Assembly (NCBI RefSeq): GCF_003261175.1
Contig: NZ_QLNP01000067.1
Span: 152,078-216,077, forward strand
Length of the DNA: 64,000 nt
From: Arthrobacter globiformis
GTDB taxonomy: Bacteria > Actinomycetota > Actinomycetes > Actinomycetales > Micrococcaceae
Direction of reading: 5' to 3'
Shown piece after piece: positions 32,609-40,403 of this stretch (its first letter is position 1; each line of letters opens with the position of its first letter). The translations under genes were made by a program, and so were the position numbers. Below the pieces are notes generated by a model, which did no database searches, was not told the DNA's origin, and worked only from the letters and a program-made list of their open reading frames with translations.

Positions 32609-32971
32609 CACTACGTACACAGCCGTAAGGAGCTAATTCCTTCGCCCCCCAGGCTGCGGAGAGTCGGTACAACCTTCATGCTGAACCAACCGAGTCATTA
32701 GTAACACCGTCATTACTAACACCCCGGTCTTTGGACCGTGTGATACTTTTACTCCCTCTCTCGGCTGGTGGTACCGGCGGAAATGAGGATCTCGTTTCCG
32801 CCGGAATCGTAACCAGACGCCTCTGTCCAAGCTGGCGATTTGTCTAAAAGCGATGCACCAAGCGATCGAAAACCCGAACTGCGCCCGACTCCGATCTGTG
32901 GCGTGAGCAGCATCAATTGCTGGGCACCTAAGGCCTGGACTTCGGCGGCATCCCCTATCATCAGATATCAA
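32609..32971. other. convergent intergenic region
   Basis: No gene is seen between the plus-strand catabolic operon and the minus-strand amt-glnK operon. A near-direct repeat TTAGTAACACC / TTACTAACACC lies at about 32698-32722. Confidence 0.4.
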
Positions 32972-33022
32972 GCAAAAGGATCCCCGCCTGTTGATAATTC
33001 CACCAGGCAGGGATCCTTTTGC
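32972..33022 (-). terminator. strong bidirectional hairpin after glnK
   Basis: GCAAAAGGATCCCCGCCTG pairs with CAGGCAGGGATCCTTTTGC (18 of 19 positions) around a 13-nt loop. It lies 17 bp beyond the glnK stop and ends in T-rich sequence on both strands, so it can stop both converging operons. Confidence 0.85.
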
Positions 33023-33039
33023 CGTGCGGATCGGAGATG

Positions 33040-33378
33040 TCAGATCGCCTCGACACCGCGTTCTCCCGTGCGGACACGAATGACGTTGGAGATGTCCTGT
33101 GTCCAGATTTTCCCGTCCCCAAGGCTTCCAGTTCGTGCTGCCATCACAATGGTTTGAATGACTCCTTCTGCGTCTTCGTCCGTGACGATTAGGTCGATAC
33201 GAACCTTGGGGCGGAAGTCCACCTGAAACTCCGTGCCTCTGTACATTTCTGTGTGCCCCTTTTGCACTCCGTAGCCTTTTACGTCACTGACCGTGAGGCC
33301 CGTGTGCAGGGTGTCGGCCAGAGCGTTCTTGACTTGCTCTAACCTGTAGGGCTGGATGACTGCTGTGACGATCTTCAT
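33040..33378 (-). CDS. glnK: P-II family nitrogen regulator with Phe at position 51
   Basis: The 112-residue protein matches P-II over its whole length (MKIVTAVIQPYRLEQVKNAL, VKGYGVQKGHTEMYRGTEF, TGSLGDGKIW, VIRVRTGERGVEAI). The T-loop residue 51, which is Tyr in E. coli GlnB/GlnK and in typical actinobacterial GlnK and is the site of uridylylation or adenylylation, is Phe (codon TTT); Tyr46 is kept. ATP and 2-oxoglutarate binding segments look normal. It lies 41 bp downstream of amt, so it most likely gates this Amt channel without covalent control by GlnD. Confidence 0.93.
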   Translation of the reverse strand: MKIVTAVIQPYRLEQVKNALADTLHTGLTVSDVKGYGVQKGHTEMYRGTEFQVDFRPKVRIDLIVTDEDAEGVIQTIVMAARTGSLGDGKIWTQDISNVIRVRTGERGVEAI

Positions 33379-33419
33379 GGTGCTCCTCGGATGATCCTCA
33401 GGGTTTTGAACTGCAGGGG

Positions 33420-34664
33420 CTATTCCACCTCGGCGTAAGCCGATTCAGCATGTAGTGTCAGATCCAGGCCGCGGTGTTCGGTTTCTTCATCGACCCGGAT
33501 GTTCATAACTTTGTTTAAAGTCCAGGCGATCGCGTACGTGGCGATGAACGCATAAAGACACGTTGCTGCAATAGCGATCAGTTCTCTCCACAGAATGCTC
33601 CAGTCCCCTCCGAAAACGAGACCTGTCACGCCTGCGGGTGCTGACTTTGCTCCAATCAGCACTACGCACAGTGTCCCTACGATGCCGCCGATGCCGTGGA
33701 CTGCGAAGGCGTCGAGGGTGTCATCGACTCCCCACTTCTGCTTCCATGTAATGGCCCAGCAGACAACTGCCCCGGATGCGGCACCAACAGCGAGTGCGCC
33801 GAGAGGATTTACGGCATCGGCGGATGGAGTGATGCCGACCAAGCCGGCAATGGCGCCGGTTGCGAGTCCGAGAGCAGACGGGCGTCCATCCCGCACCCGC
33901 TCGATTGCGAGGTATCCGATTATGCCGGCGCAGCCTGCCAGGAGTGTGGTCATCACGACGTATTGGGACAAGAAGTTGGCTCCTGCAGCCGACCCGCCAT
34001 TGAATCCGAACCACCCAAACCACAGGATTCCTGCTCCCAGGATGGCGAAGGGAAGGTTATGAGGCTTCGCTTGGGGGGCCTTGCTTTTTCCTAGGACGAG
34101 GGCAAGTGCGAGGGCGCCTACACCTGCCGTCATGTGCACCGCAGTGCCGCCAGCGAAGTCGTGGAGGTGAACGACGTTGCGCAGCCACCCGCCGACGTAA
34201 CCGGTCTCTTCGTCCGTGTAGGTGAACACCCAGTGGGCGATGGGAAAGTAGACGACCGTCAGCCAAATGGCGCTGAAAATTATCCACGCGCCGAATCTCA
34301 TCCGCCCTGCGGCTCCGCTGGCAACGATGGCTACGGTTATCGCGGCAAACAGGACGAAGAAGGCGGCCCAGTATATCGACTGTGGACCGCCGCTTCCGTC
34401 GTCACTCTCAAAGCCGATCATCCCGAAAAATTCGAATGGGTTGCCGACAATGCCCAGGCCGGCAACGGAGTTTCCCGAAACCATGCCGTATCCGTACAGA
34501 ACGTAGAGGATGGCAGTGACAGCGAGGGTGCTCAGCACCATCATGAACATGTTGAGAATGTTGTTTTTCCCGAGCAGCCCGCCGTAATAGAAGGCAAGCC
34601 CGGGGAACATGAGCGCTACAAGGGCGAAGGCGGCCAGAAGCCACGCGAGGTCTGCCTGTGGCAT
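33420..34664 (-). CDS. amt: ammonium transporter Amt
   Basis: A 414-residue Amt/Mep/Rh channel with eleven predicted membrane helices, the family motif DFAGGTAVHMTAG (first pore Asp and conserved His region) and AVHGIGGIVGTLCV carrying the second pore His. It ends with a short charged C-tail (HAESAYAEVE) usual for P-II interaction. It sits behind the first N-demethylase set with 77 bp between and is followed by glnK. Location in an amine-catabolic operon suggests recapture of ammonium, or possibly uptake of methylammonium. Confidence 0.95.
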   Translation of the reverse strand: MPQADLAWLLAAFALVALMFPGLAFYYGGLLGKNNILNMFMMVLSTLAVTAILYVLYGYGMVSGNSVAGLGIVGNPFEFFGMIGFESDDGSGGPQSIYWAAFFVLFAAITVAIVASGAAGRMRFGAWIIFSAIWLTVVYFPIAHWVFTYTDEETGYVGGWLRNVVHLHDFAGGTAVHMTAGVGALALALVLGKSKAPQAKPHNLPFAILGAGILWFGWFGFNGGSAAGANFLSQYVVMTTLLAGCAGIIGYLAIERVRDGRPSALGLATGAIAGLVGITPSADAVNPLGALAVGAASGAVVCWAITWKQKWGVDDTLDAFAVHGIGGIVGTLCVVLIGAKSAPAGVTGLVFGGDWSILWRELIAIAATCLYAFIATYAIAWTLNKVMNIRVDEETEHRGLDLTLHAESAYAEVE

Positions 34665-34741
34665 GGAGTACTCCGATCAGAAAGTTGAAGTGTTGGGACA
34701 GGGCCCTTGGTGTTGTCCAAATCCCGGGCACGGAGGCCTGG

Positions 34742-35731
34742 TCAGTTGAGCAACCAGGCGGCAGCGGCGGCCCGGTAGTCGCTTACTCCCTTGTAGGCTG
34801 CAATGTCTTCCGGAGTGGACATCAGTATTTGGGCCAGCTGGTCCCGCCATGCGGGAATGGCCTTGATCTCCTCAAGTGAAGCCATGTAGGTGCGGATGCT
34901 GAACGTCACCGCTCCTGACATCGGAAGACGAATGAAGTGCTCCAATTCGATGCGGAGCTGCAAGTTCCCGAAGTTGCGTTCCGCGACGAGCCGCGGGATG
35001 TCCTGGCCCCATTCCGGCAGCTCTTCGAGACTGATGTCCAGCTTGCGGGAGCCTGAGGCGGAGAGCGTCCAGTTGACTCTGCGGAACACCTGGTCTGCCG
35101 GTAGCCGCATGAGGAACTGTTCCGCCCTCGAGGTGATGCCCTCGCGGGTGAGTCTTGGCACCGGTTGGTGGATTTCGGTGAAACTCATGCCGGCGTCGAA
35201 GGTGACCGACCAGGCGGCAGCAAAGGTGACAAGACCTGCGTCGAAGTGCATTTGCCCGCCGCGCTCCTTGACCAGGAGCAGATCGTCCGGAATCTCCCTT
35301 CCCAGGAAGGTCATCGGGTCGTGCTGCAGCGACGATTCATCGCCTACGACGAAGGTTTGGTCCGTGCCGAGGAGGTGGTTTTGCCACCGGACGAGGTCGC
35401 CGTCCTCGTGCAGTTGCATGTGCTCCGGATGGGTGATGGCCAGGTCTCTGAGGTAGTACATCAGCAGGTCCCAGCAGGCCGGCATCATGCCGGGCAGGAT
35501 TTGGACCCTGTCGGGGTCGGCGGCAAGGATGCGGCGGCGTTCCTTCATGATGTGCGCGTAGTCATCTCCGCCAAGGTCGACGATGTTGGCACCCCATTCG
35601 CCTCCAGCGGTCTTTTTGCGCATGCGCGCAGGCTCGACGTTGACGCTGTACTGGAAGTCCTGCTGGTCTTCGGCGAAGGGCCACGGCAAAGTCGTGGTGT
35701 ATTTCGTGCCTTCGGAAATGTTGGTGCTCAT
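34742..35731 (-). CDS. heme-dependent oxidative N-demethylase, DUF3445 subunit (set 1)
   Basis: The 329-residue protein belongs to the DUF3445 family, the heme-binding oxygenase subunit of dimethylamine monooxygenase-type N-demethylases. Family stretches are PWPFAEDQQDFQYSVNVEP near the N-terminus, QILPGMMPACWDLLMYYL, DAGLVTFAAAWSVTFDAGMSF and RAEQFLMRLPADQVFRRVNWT. The ATG overlaps the reductase stop as ATGA. It is about the same length as the second copy (37354-38355) but clearly diverged in sequence, so the two sets may have different substrates. It oxidises an N-methyl group, releasing formaldehyde. Confidence 0.88.
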   Translation of the reverse strand: MSTNISEGTKYTTTLPWPFAEDQQDFQYSVNVEPARMRKKTAGGEWGANIVDLGGDDYAHIMKERRRILAADPDRVQILPGMMPACWDLLMYYLRDLAITHPEHMQLHEDGDLVRWQNHLLGTDQTFVVGDESSLQHDPMTFLGREIPDDLLLVKERGGQMHFDAGLVTFAAAWSVTFDAGMSFTEIHQPVPRLTREGITSRAEQFLMRLPADQVFRRVNWTLSASGSRKLDISLEELPEWGQDIPRLVAERNFGNLQLRIELEHFIRLPMSGAVTFSIRTYMASLEEIKAIPAWRDQLAQILMSTPEDIAAYKGVSDYRAAAAAWLLN

Positions 35732-36726
35732 ATGTCGACCTCAATTTCTTCGCCCCGCGAAACGCAGCAGAGCATGGTGGTGTTGGTGCTCTTTTCTTCT
35801 TCGCTCAGGACCAGGTCACGATGTTCGATCGTTCCGGATCGGACGGCTATCCTGCACTCGCCGCACACGCCTTGGCGGCAGAGGTTGGCCACGTTGTGCC
35901 CTGCGTCAAGGAGCTTTTGCAGCAGGCTCACCCCCGGCCCCACCGAGAGGAATTCTCCGGTGGAAGCGATTTTGACCCGGAACGCGCTGCCTGCGTCCTG
36001 TTTCGGTGCCTCAAATCGCTCCACGTGCAGGCGGTTTGAGGGCCATCCTGCACGCAGGCCTTCCGCGCCATAGGTCTCGAGCATGTCCACGGGACCGCAG
36101 GCGTAGGCGTGGGTCCCCAGGGGTTGCAGGTGCAGTCGCTGGCGGAGCAGCTCTATGCCCGCCTGTTTCCCCACCGCTTCATGAAGGTCCAAGTGGCCTT
36201 CGGCAGCCAGAATCCTGAGATCGTCCAAATGGGCCGCTGCCCCGGATCGATAAATGTATATCGCCTCTGCGGCCCGCCCCCACCTTGCGGCGGCGCGCGC
36301 GTGGGAAAGCACGGGCGTGACCCCGATGCCTGCAGCAACGAGCAGCACTTTCCTGGCTGCTGGATCCGGTGAAAACAGGGACCGGGGCCCTTCAACCAGG
36401 ACGGTACTGCCGACGCCAAGGTTGGCGTGCAGCCACTGCGACCCTCCACCTGTGCCGTGCCGGAGGACCGAGATCCCATAATGGCGGGGATTGACGCCGT
36501 CTCCAACGAGCGAGTACGCGTTTCGCTTCCCGCCAGCTTGGATGATGAGGTGGCTTCCCGGCTCATAACTGGTGAGAACACGCCCGGCGGGATCGCCAAA
36601 AACGAAATGGGTTATATCCGCGGTAAGGGTTTCAACAGCCAGGACGACCAGTTGCCGGGGGTGCGTTTGGTAGGAGTGGTGCAGGTGCCCCGACGCCCGG
36701 CTTGAGGTATCGACCACCGTACTCAT
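35728..36726 (-). CDS. PDR/VanB-type oxidoreductase of N-demethylase (set 1)
   Basis: This 332-residue electron-transfer protein has an FMN-binding barrel with GSHLIIQAGGKRNAYSLVG, an NAD domain with LLVAAGIGVTPVLSHARAA, and a C-terminal plant-type [2Fe-2S] ferredoxin (NLCRQGVCGEC, then MLCCVSRG). It would pass electrons from NAD(P)H to the DUF3445 heme subunit. ATGA overlaps join it to both neighbours. The domain order FMN-NAD-2Fe2S is that of phthalate dioxygenase reductase. Confidence 0.92.
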   Translation of the reverse strand: MSTVVDTSSRASGHLHHSYQTHPRQLVVLAVETLTADITHFVFGDPAGRVLTSYEPGSHLIIQAGGKRNAYSLVGDGVNPRHYGISVLRHGTGGGSQWLHANLGVGSTVLVEGPRSLFSPDPAARKVLLVAAGIGVTPVLSHARAAARWGRAAEAIYIYRSGAAAHLDDLRILAAEGHLDLHEAVGKQAGIELLRQRLHLQPLGTHAYACGPVDMLETYGAEGLRAGWPSNRLHVERFEAPKQDAGSAFRVKIASTGEFLSVGPGVSLLQKLLDAGHNVANLCRQGVCGECRIAVRSGTIEHRDLVLSEEEKSTNTTMLCCVSRGEEIEVDI

Positions 36727-37310
36727 GGCAGTTCCCGTGCCAGGGCATCTGAGGCGAGGTAGCTTCCCCGCACGCCGGACAGGTGGGCATGGATTTCGAC
36801 GGTCCTGTCGCAGGCCGGACAGGTCACCACATCACCCACGCCACCGACGACACTGCTCGTCGCGCGGCAGTGTGCGCAGTAGATGGGAAGGTCGACAGCG
36901 TTGGTGACAAGACTGAGGACCTCCTTTTCCAGCGCTCCAGCGGCGCGGGCAAGGGCGACGGTTTGCAGCACATCGAATTGCCGGCCCACAATCATGATGC
37001 GTACGCCGTTCAGGCTGGAAGCCAGGGCCTGGCGAAGCTGGCGTCGGGTTTCTGCGTTGATTTCGCTGAAGGTTAACCATTGAACCTGCCCTAGTTCTGC
37101 AGCCTCGGCAATCCACGCTCTGGCAAGGGCTGCATTCTCGCCGGAGCCAAAAGAAACGATGAGAAATGAATTGCCGCTCCGGTCGACAGCTGTGTCCGGG
37201 CGGCCCGTGCGGGTGTTCAGGTTCTGCACAGCTGTTTCAGCTTGCCGGAGGGCCGGGGATGGGGCGCTGGCAATCCTGGTCCGAATGTCCACCTTCATGA
37301 TGGTTTTCAT
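36723..37310 (-). CDS. dmmA: DmmA-like subunit of N-demethylase (set 1)
   Basis: The start ATG at 37310 has GGAAGAG 6 nt upstream; a long upstream frame overlaps the previous gene and was discarded. The 195-residue product has a Rossmann-like first half (SFLIVSFGSGENAALARAWI, VRIMIVGRQFDVLQTVALARAAG) and a C-terminal zinc ribbon (YCAHCRATSS...VTCPACDRTVEIHAHLSG), as in dimethylamine monooxygenase subunit DmmA family proteins. It is the first gene of set 1 and overlaps the reductase by 4 bp. Confidence 0.85.
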   Translation of the reverse strand: MKTIMKVDIRTRIASAPSPALRQAETAVQNLNTRTGRPDTAVDRSGNSFLIVSFGSGENAALARAWIAEAAELGQVQWLTFSEINAETRRQLRQALASSLNGVRIMIVGRQFDVLQTVALARAAGALEKEVLSLVTNAVDLPIYCAHCRATSSVVGGVGDVVTCPACDRTVEIHAHLSGVRGSYLASDALARELP

Positions 37311-37353
37311 TGGGCTCTTCCTGTTCCGGGTTGGCTTGATGGGAAGGCGGTTG

Positions 37354-38355
37354 TCATCCGGCGAGCAGCCAGTCCGATGCGGCCCTGCGGTAGCGGTTGA
37401 TGCCTTTGTAGTCGGCCATGTCCTCGGGGAGTTCTGCCAGGACACGGCCAAGGCGTTCCCGCCAGGCCGGGACCTGGGCAATGTCCGACAGGGGCAGGAG
37501 GTGGGTGCGGACCAGGAACAGAACCGCGCCCGAGTGGGGGAGGCGAATGAGGTGCTGGACTTCCACACGAAGGTGCAGCCGCTCCGGCAGGCTGGGGTCT
37601 GCTGAAACGGTGCTGCGGTCGCTGGCCCACTCAGCGTAGGTCTCGGTGGAGGTGTCCAGGCGCCGGTCTACGGTCATGGTCCAGTTGGTTCTGCGGTACT
37701 TTTCCCCCGGCTGGAGGCGCATGAGGAACTGCTGGGCACGCGCCATGATCTGCTCTTCATGAACGCGGGGGACGGGGCCATGGACTTCGAGGAATTTCAT
37801 TCCCACGTCAAACCCCAAGGACCAGTCTGCGGCGAATGTGACCAGGCCGGCGTCAAGCCAGAGAGCGTCCTCTCGCTGGTCAAGGAGCGCGATGTCGTCC
37901 TGTATTTGGCTGCCCAGGAACCGTAAGGGGCCTTCAGGCAGGGTTGCGTCATCTCCATAGGTGAATTCCAGTTCAAGGTCCTGCACAGTGTTCCGCCAGG
38001 TGCAGGCGTTTCCATTCCTTGTGAAGGAGAAACTTTCCGGATGTTCCTCGGCCAAGAGGGGGAGCAGGGTGGCAATGGCGTCCCAGACAGCGAACCGCAT
38101 ATGGGGCAGCACTTGCGCGCGGGATGGATCCAAGTTCAGTACCTTTTCGCGCTCCTGCAATTCCTCCAGGTAATGTTCATCGATGTCCAGGATGCAGGTG
38201 CCCCAGGTACCGGCCTCTGTCTGCACAGGGTTCGGGGCAGGCTCCACATTGGTGCTGTACCGGTAGCTGTCAGCGGGAAAAGGAAAAGGGAACCGGGCGA
38301 TTCGCGCGGGGAGGACGGCGGAGCCGGGTTGGTCGTGCATGATGTCGGTGCTCAA
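37354..38355 (-). CDS. heme-dependent oxidative N-demethylase, DUF3445 subunit (set 2)
   Basis: I place the start at TTG 38355, which overlaps the reductase stop as TTGA in the same way ATGA does in set 1; the encoded MSTDIM mirrors MSTNIS there. The 333-residue product repeats the DUF3445 pattern (RFPFPFPADSYRYSTNVEP, QVLPHMRFAVWDAIATLLPL, DAGLVTFAADWSLGFDVGMKF, RAQQFLMRLQPGEKYRRTNWT). It precedes set 1 with 43 bp between. The tandem arrangement looks like an old duplication with divergence. Confidence 0.87.
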   Translation of the reverse strand: MSTDIMHDQPGSAVLPARIARFPFPFPADSYRYSTNVEPAPNPVQTEAGTWGTCILDIDEHYLEELQEREKVLNLDPSRAQVLPHMRFAVWDAIATLLPLLAEEHPESFSFTRNGNACTWRNTVQDLELEFTYGDDATLPEGPLRFLGSQIQDDIALLDQREDALWLDAGLVTFAADWSLGFDVGMKFLEVHGPVPRVHEEQIMARAQQFLMRLQPGEKYRRTNWTMTVDRRLDTSTETYAEWASDRSTVSADPSLPERLHLRVEVQHLIRLPHSGAVLFLVRTHLLPLSDIAQVPAWRERLGRVLAELPEDMADYKGINRYRRAASDWLLAG

Positions 38356-39329
38356 AGATCCAGCTCCAATTCCTGGTCCAGGCTGCGCGAGACGCAGCAC
38401 ATGATGGTGGTGTTTGCGGCTGTCTCCGCGTCGGTCAGGTAGAGATCCCGGTGCTCTGGTGCCCCCCTCAAAACCGAAAGGGAGCACTCGCCACATACGC
38501 CCTTGCGGCACATGTTGCGGATGCCTATTCCTGTTTTTTCAAGGGCTTCCAGCAGCGAAACTCCTTCCGGGACGTCCACGGTGGTGCCGCTGCGCGCCAG
38601 GCGCGCCGTGAAGGGTTTGCCCGGGTCCAGCTCGGTGGCGCCGAAGGGTTCCGAGTGCAGGCGGCTCTTTGGCCAACCTTGCTCCGCGGCCGCGTCCAGG
38701 ACGGTGTCCATAAAGGCGGCCGGGCCGCACACGTAAAGGTGTGTACCGATCTGCTGGCTGCTGAGCTTTTCCCGTAATTCCTCATGGAAGGAATAGCGGT
38801 CGGTGCATTCCGTCAGAGCAGGTCCAAGCAGCTCGCGGGCCTCCCCAACGTGTGCTCCCGCTCCTGGGCGGTAGACATAGAGCAGCGACACCGCTTCCCC
38901 TTTTTCGGCAGCCGCCCGTGCATGCGAAAGCATGGGTGTGATGCCGATCCCTGCTGCAATGAGCAGATGATGGGTGGCGGTCGCTACTGGCGAAAAGGCG
39001 CTGCGCGGCCGGGATGTCCGGACACGGTCACCGATCCGGAGGCGGTGCATCGCCAAAGAGCCGCCTGCACCGTCCTCAACCCGGAGTACAGATATCGTGT
39101 ATTCAGAGGGCACGCTGCCTGAACCGGTCAGGGAGTACGCGTTTGCACCGTCCCCGTACTGGACCACCAAGTGGCTTCCAGGAACGTAACGGGGCAGCGG
39201 GGCCCCGGTCGGATCGCTGAACGTGATGCCGGTGACCGACGCCGTTTGAATGCAGACATCGGTGACTTCGAGGTGGAGGCCCTGCTGGACTGCCGGGTGG
39301 ACTCCCGCTTCGAGTGCCGTTGTGGTCAT
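38352..39329 (-). CDS. PDR/VanB-type oxidoreductase of N-demethylase (set 2)
   Basis: The start ATG at 39329 overlaps the DmmA stop (ATGA) and has GAGGAGG just before it. The 325-residue protein has the FMN segment GSHLVVQYGDGANAYSLTG, the NAD segment LLIAAGIGITPMLSHARAA and the C-terminal [2Fe-2S] ligands (MCRKGVCGEC, IMCCVSRS). It is the set 2 counterpart of the 35.7-kb gene and should reduce its own DUF3445 partner encoded next. Confidence 0.92.
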   Translation of the reverse strand: MTTTALEAGVHPAVQQGLHLEVTDVCIQTASVTGITFSDPTGAPLPRYVPGSHLVVQYGDGANAYSLTGSGSVPSEYTISVLRVEDGAGGSLAMHRLRIGDRVRTSRPRSAFSPVATATHHLLIAAGIGITPMLSHARAAAEKGEAVSLLYVYRPGAGAHVGEARELLGPALTECTDRYSFHEELREKLSSQQIGTHLYVCGPAAFMDTVLDAAAEQGWPKSRLHSEPFGATELDPGKPFTARLARSGTTVDVPEGVSLLEALEKTGIGIRNMCRKGVCGECSLSVLRGAPEHRDLYLTDAETAANTTIMCCVSRSLDQELELDL

Positions 39330-39811
39330 GCTGCCTCCTCGGCGTGGGCTGCGAATCCAAGGTAGGCGGCTTGTCGTCGGGAGAAGTGGCCGGTGATTGC
39401 CAGGGTGGTGGCGCAGCCCTGGCAATCAACTTCCGATCCCGGCCCCCGAGCGGATGAAGTCGTTGCGTGGCAATGTCCGCAAAACACCCTCCATGTTCCG
39501 GCTCCTTCGCTCAGCAGCCTGATCTCCTCCTGGACAAGCCCGCATTGTGCAGCGGCCGCGGCCGCTGCACAAATGTCGGATTGCGGCCCGGCGAGCACGA
39601 GGCGAACCCCCACGAACGTTGATGCAAGCACCGACTTCAGCTGCCTGAGGCTTTCGTGATCAGCTGACTCGAAGTGAAGGTTTTGCCGCGGTCGCCCGTC
39701 CGTGCTTTCAGCCGCAAGGGATTCTGCATGTCCGAAGGACACCAAGACAACCCCCCGGTAGCCCGTGGCGCGGCCGGCCGCTGCTGAAGGATCTACGGAT
39801 GCGGGTTTCAT
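39326..39811 (-). CDS. dmmA: DmmA-like subunit of N-demethylase (set 2)
   Basis: The 161-residue product from ATG 39811 has the same two-part design as the set 1 protein: YRGVVLVSFGHAESLA and VRLVLAGPQSDICAAAAAAAQ, then a zinc ribbon FCGHCHATTS...VDCQGCATTLAITGHFS. It is shorter at the N-terminus than its paralogue. It begins 7 bp after the cupin gene, so cupin, set 2, set 1, amt and glnK read as one operon. Confidence 0.82.
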   Translation of the reverse strand: MKPASVDPSAAAGRATGYRGVVLVSFGHAESLAAESTDGRPRQNLHFESADHESLRQLKSVLASTFVGVRLVLAGPQSDICAAAAAAAQCGLVQEEIRLLSEGAGTWRVFCGHCHATTSSARGPGSEVDCQGCATTLAITGHFSRRQAAYLGFAAHAEEAA

Positions 39812-39818
39812 CAAGGTC

Positions 39819-40196
39819 CTACGGTGCAAAGGAGCGGTGACCGGTGTAGAACCCCAGGGCGTAGTCGGGCGTCTCGAACTTCACTGTGGTGCCCTTAGGA
39901 AAGAACAGCACGTCGCGTTCCTTGGCCCGCACAACGTCGCCGGTTCCCTGGTCAGTCAGGATGAACTCTCCCTGCACTACGACCTTCATTTCGTCGTAGG
40001 TGTACTCGTAAACCAGGGGCTCGGAGGCCCTGAGTTCGAAGAAGCCAGCGCTGATCGCCGAGCCACCGGGGTTGGAGAACGAATCACCAATTGCGGCGTC
40101 CACGCCCGGCTCATTCATCGAGGGAAGGCCCGTATAACCGCCTTCCACTTTCTGGATCGATCCAGCCTTGGTTACGGTTCCTGTCAGTGCTTCCAC
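39819..40196 (-). CDS. small cupin (EutQ-like) protein
   Basis: The start is GTG 40196, directly behind CAGGAGG; an ATG 13 codons upstream lacks such a site. The 125-residue single cupin barrel has YEYTYDEMKVVVQGEFILTD followed by AKERDVLFFPKGTTVKFETPDYALGFY, like EutQ-type cupins. It heads the N-demethylase operon. Similar cupins accompany choline and amine catabolic genes; it may sequester formaldehyde-derived or metal species, or act as a sensor, but the role is unknown. Confidence 0.82.
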   Translation of the reverse strand: MEALTGTVTKAGSIQKVEGGYTGLPSMNEPGVDAAIGDSFSNPGGSAISAGFFELRASEPLVYEYTYDEMKVVVQGEFILTDQGTGDVVRAKERDVLFFPKGTTVKFETPDYALGFYTGHRSFAP

Positions 40197-40349
40197 GGTT
40201 CCTCCTGTTGGTAGTGGCGTGAAACCATGATTCATGAGAGTGAACCAGGGTGGGTTACCGTCGCGTTAAGTTGCTGTTGCCATCTTTCGGCACTGCCGTC
40301 ACCCAGATTTAACAATCCAAGCGAAGATCCGAAACACAGTTTTGACTAC

Positions 40350-40374
40350 TGTGGTTCAACAAAGTTTCACCACA
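40350..40374. promoter_or_regulatory. divergent control region with inverted repeat TGTGGT...ACCACA
   Basis: The 207-bp gap between the divergent cupin and gmaS genes contains TGTGGT (40350-40355) and ACCACA (40369-40374), 13 bp apart, just downstream of TTGACT at 40342-40347. It is a candidate operator for the XRE-cupin regulator at 47.3 kb or another factor. Confidence 0.4.
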
Positions 40375-40403
40375 AGCAACAGCAAGCGAACAGGACAGCT
40401 CCG

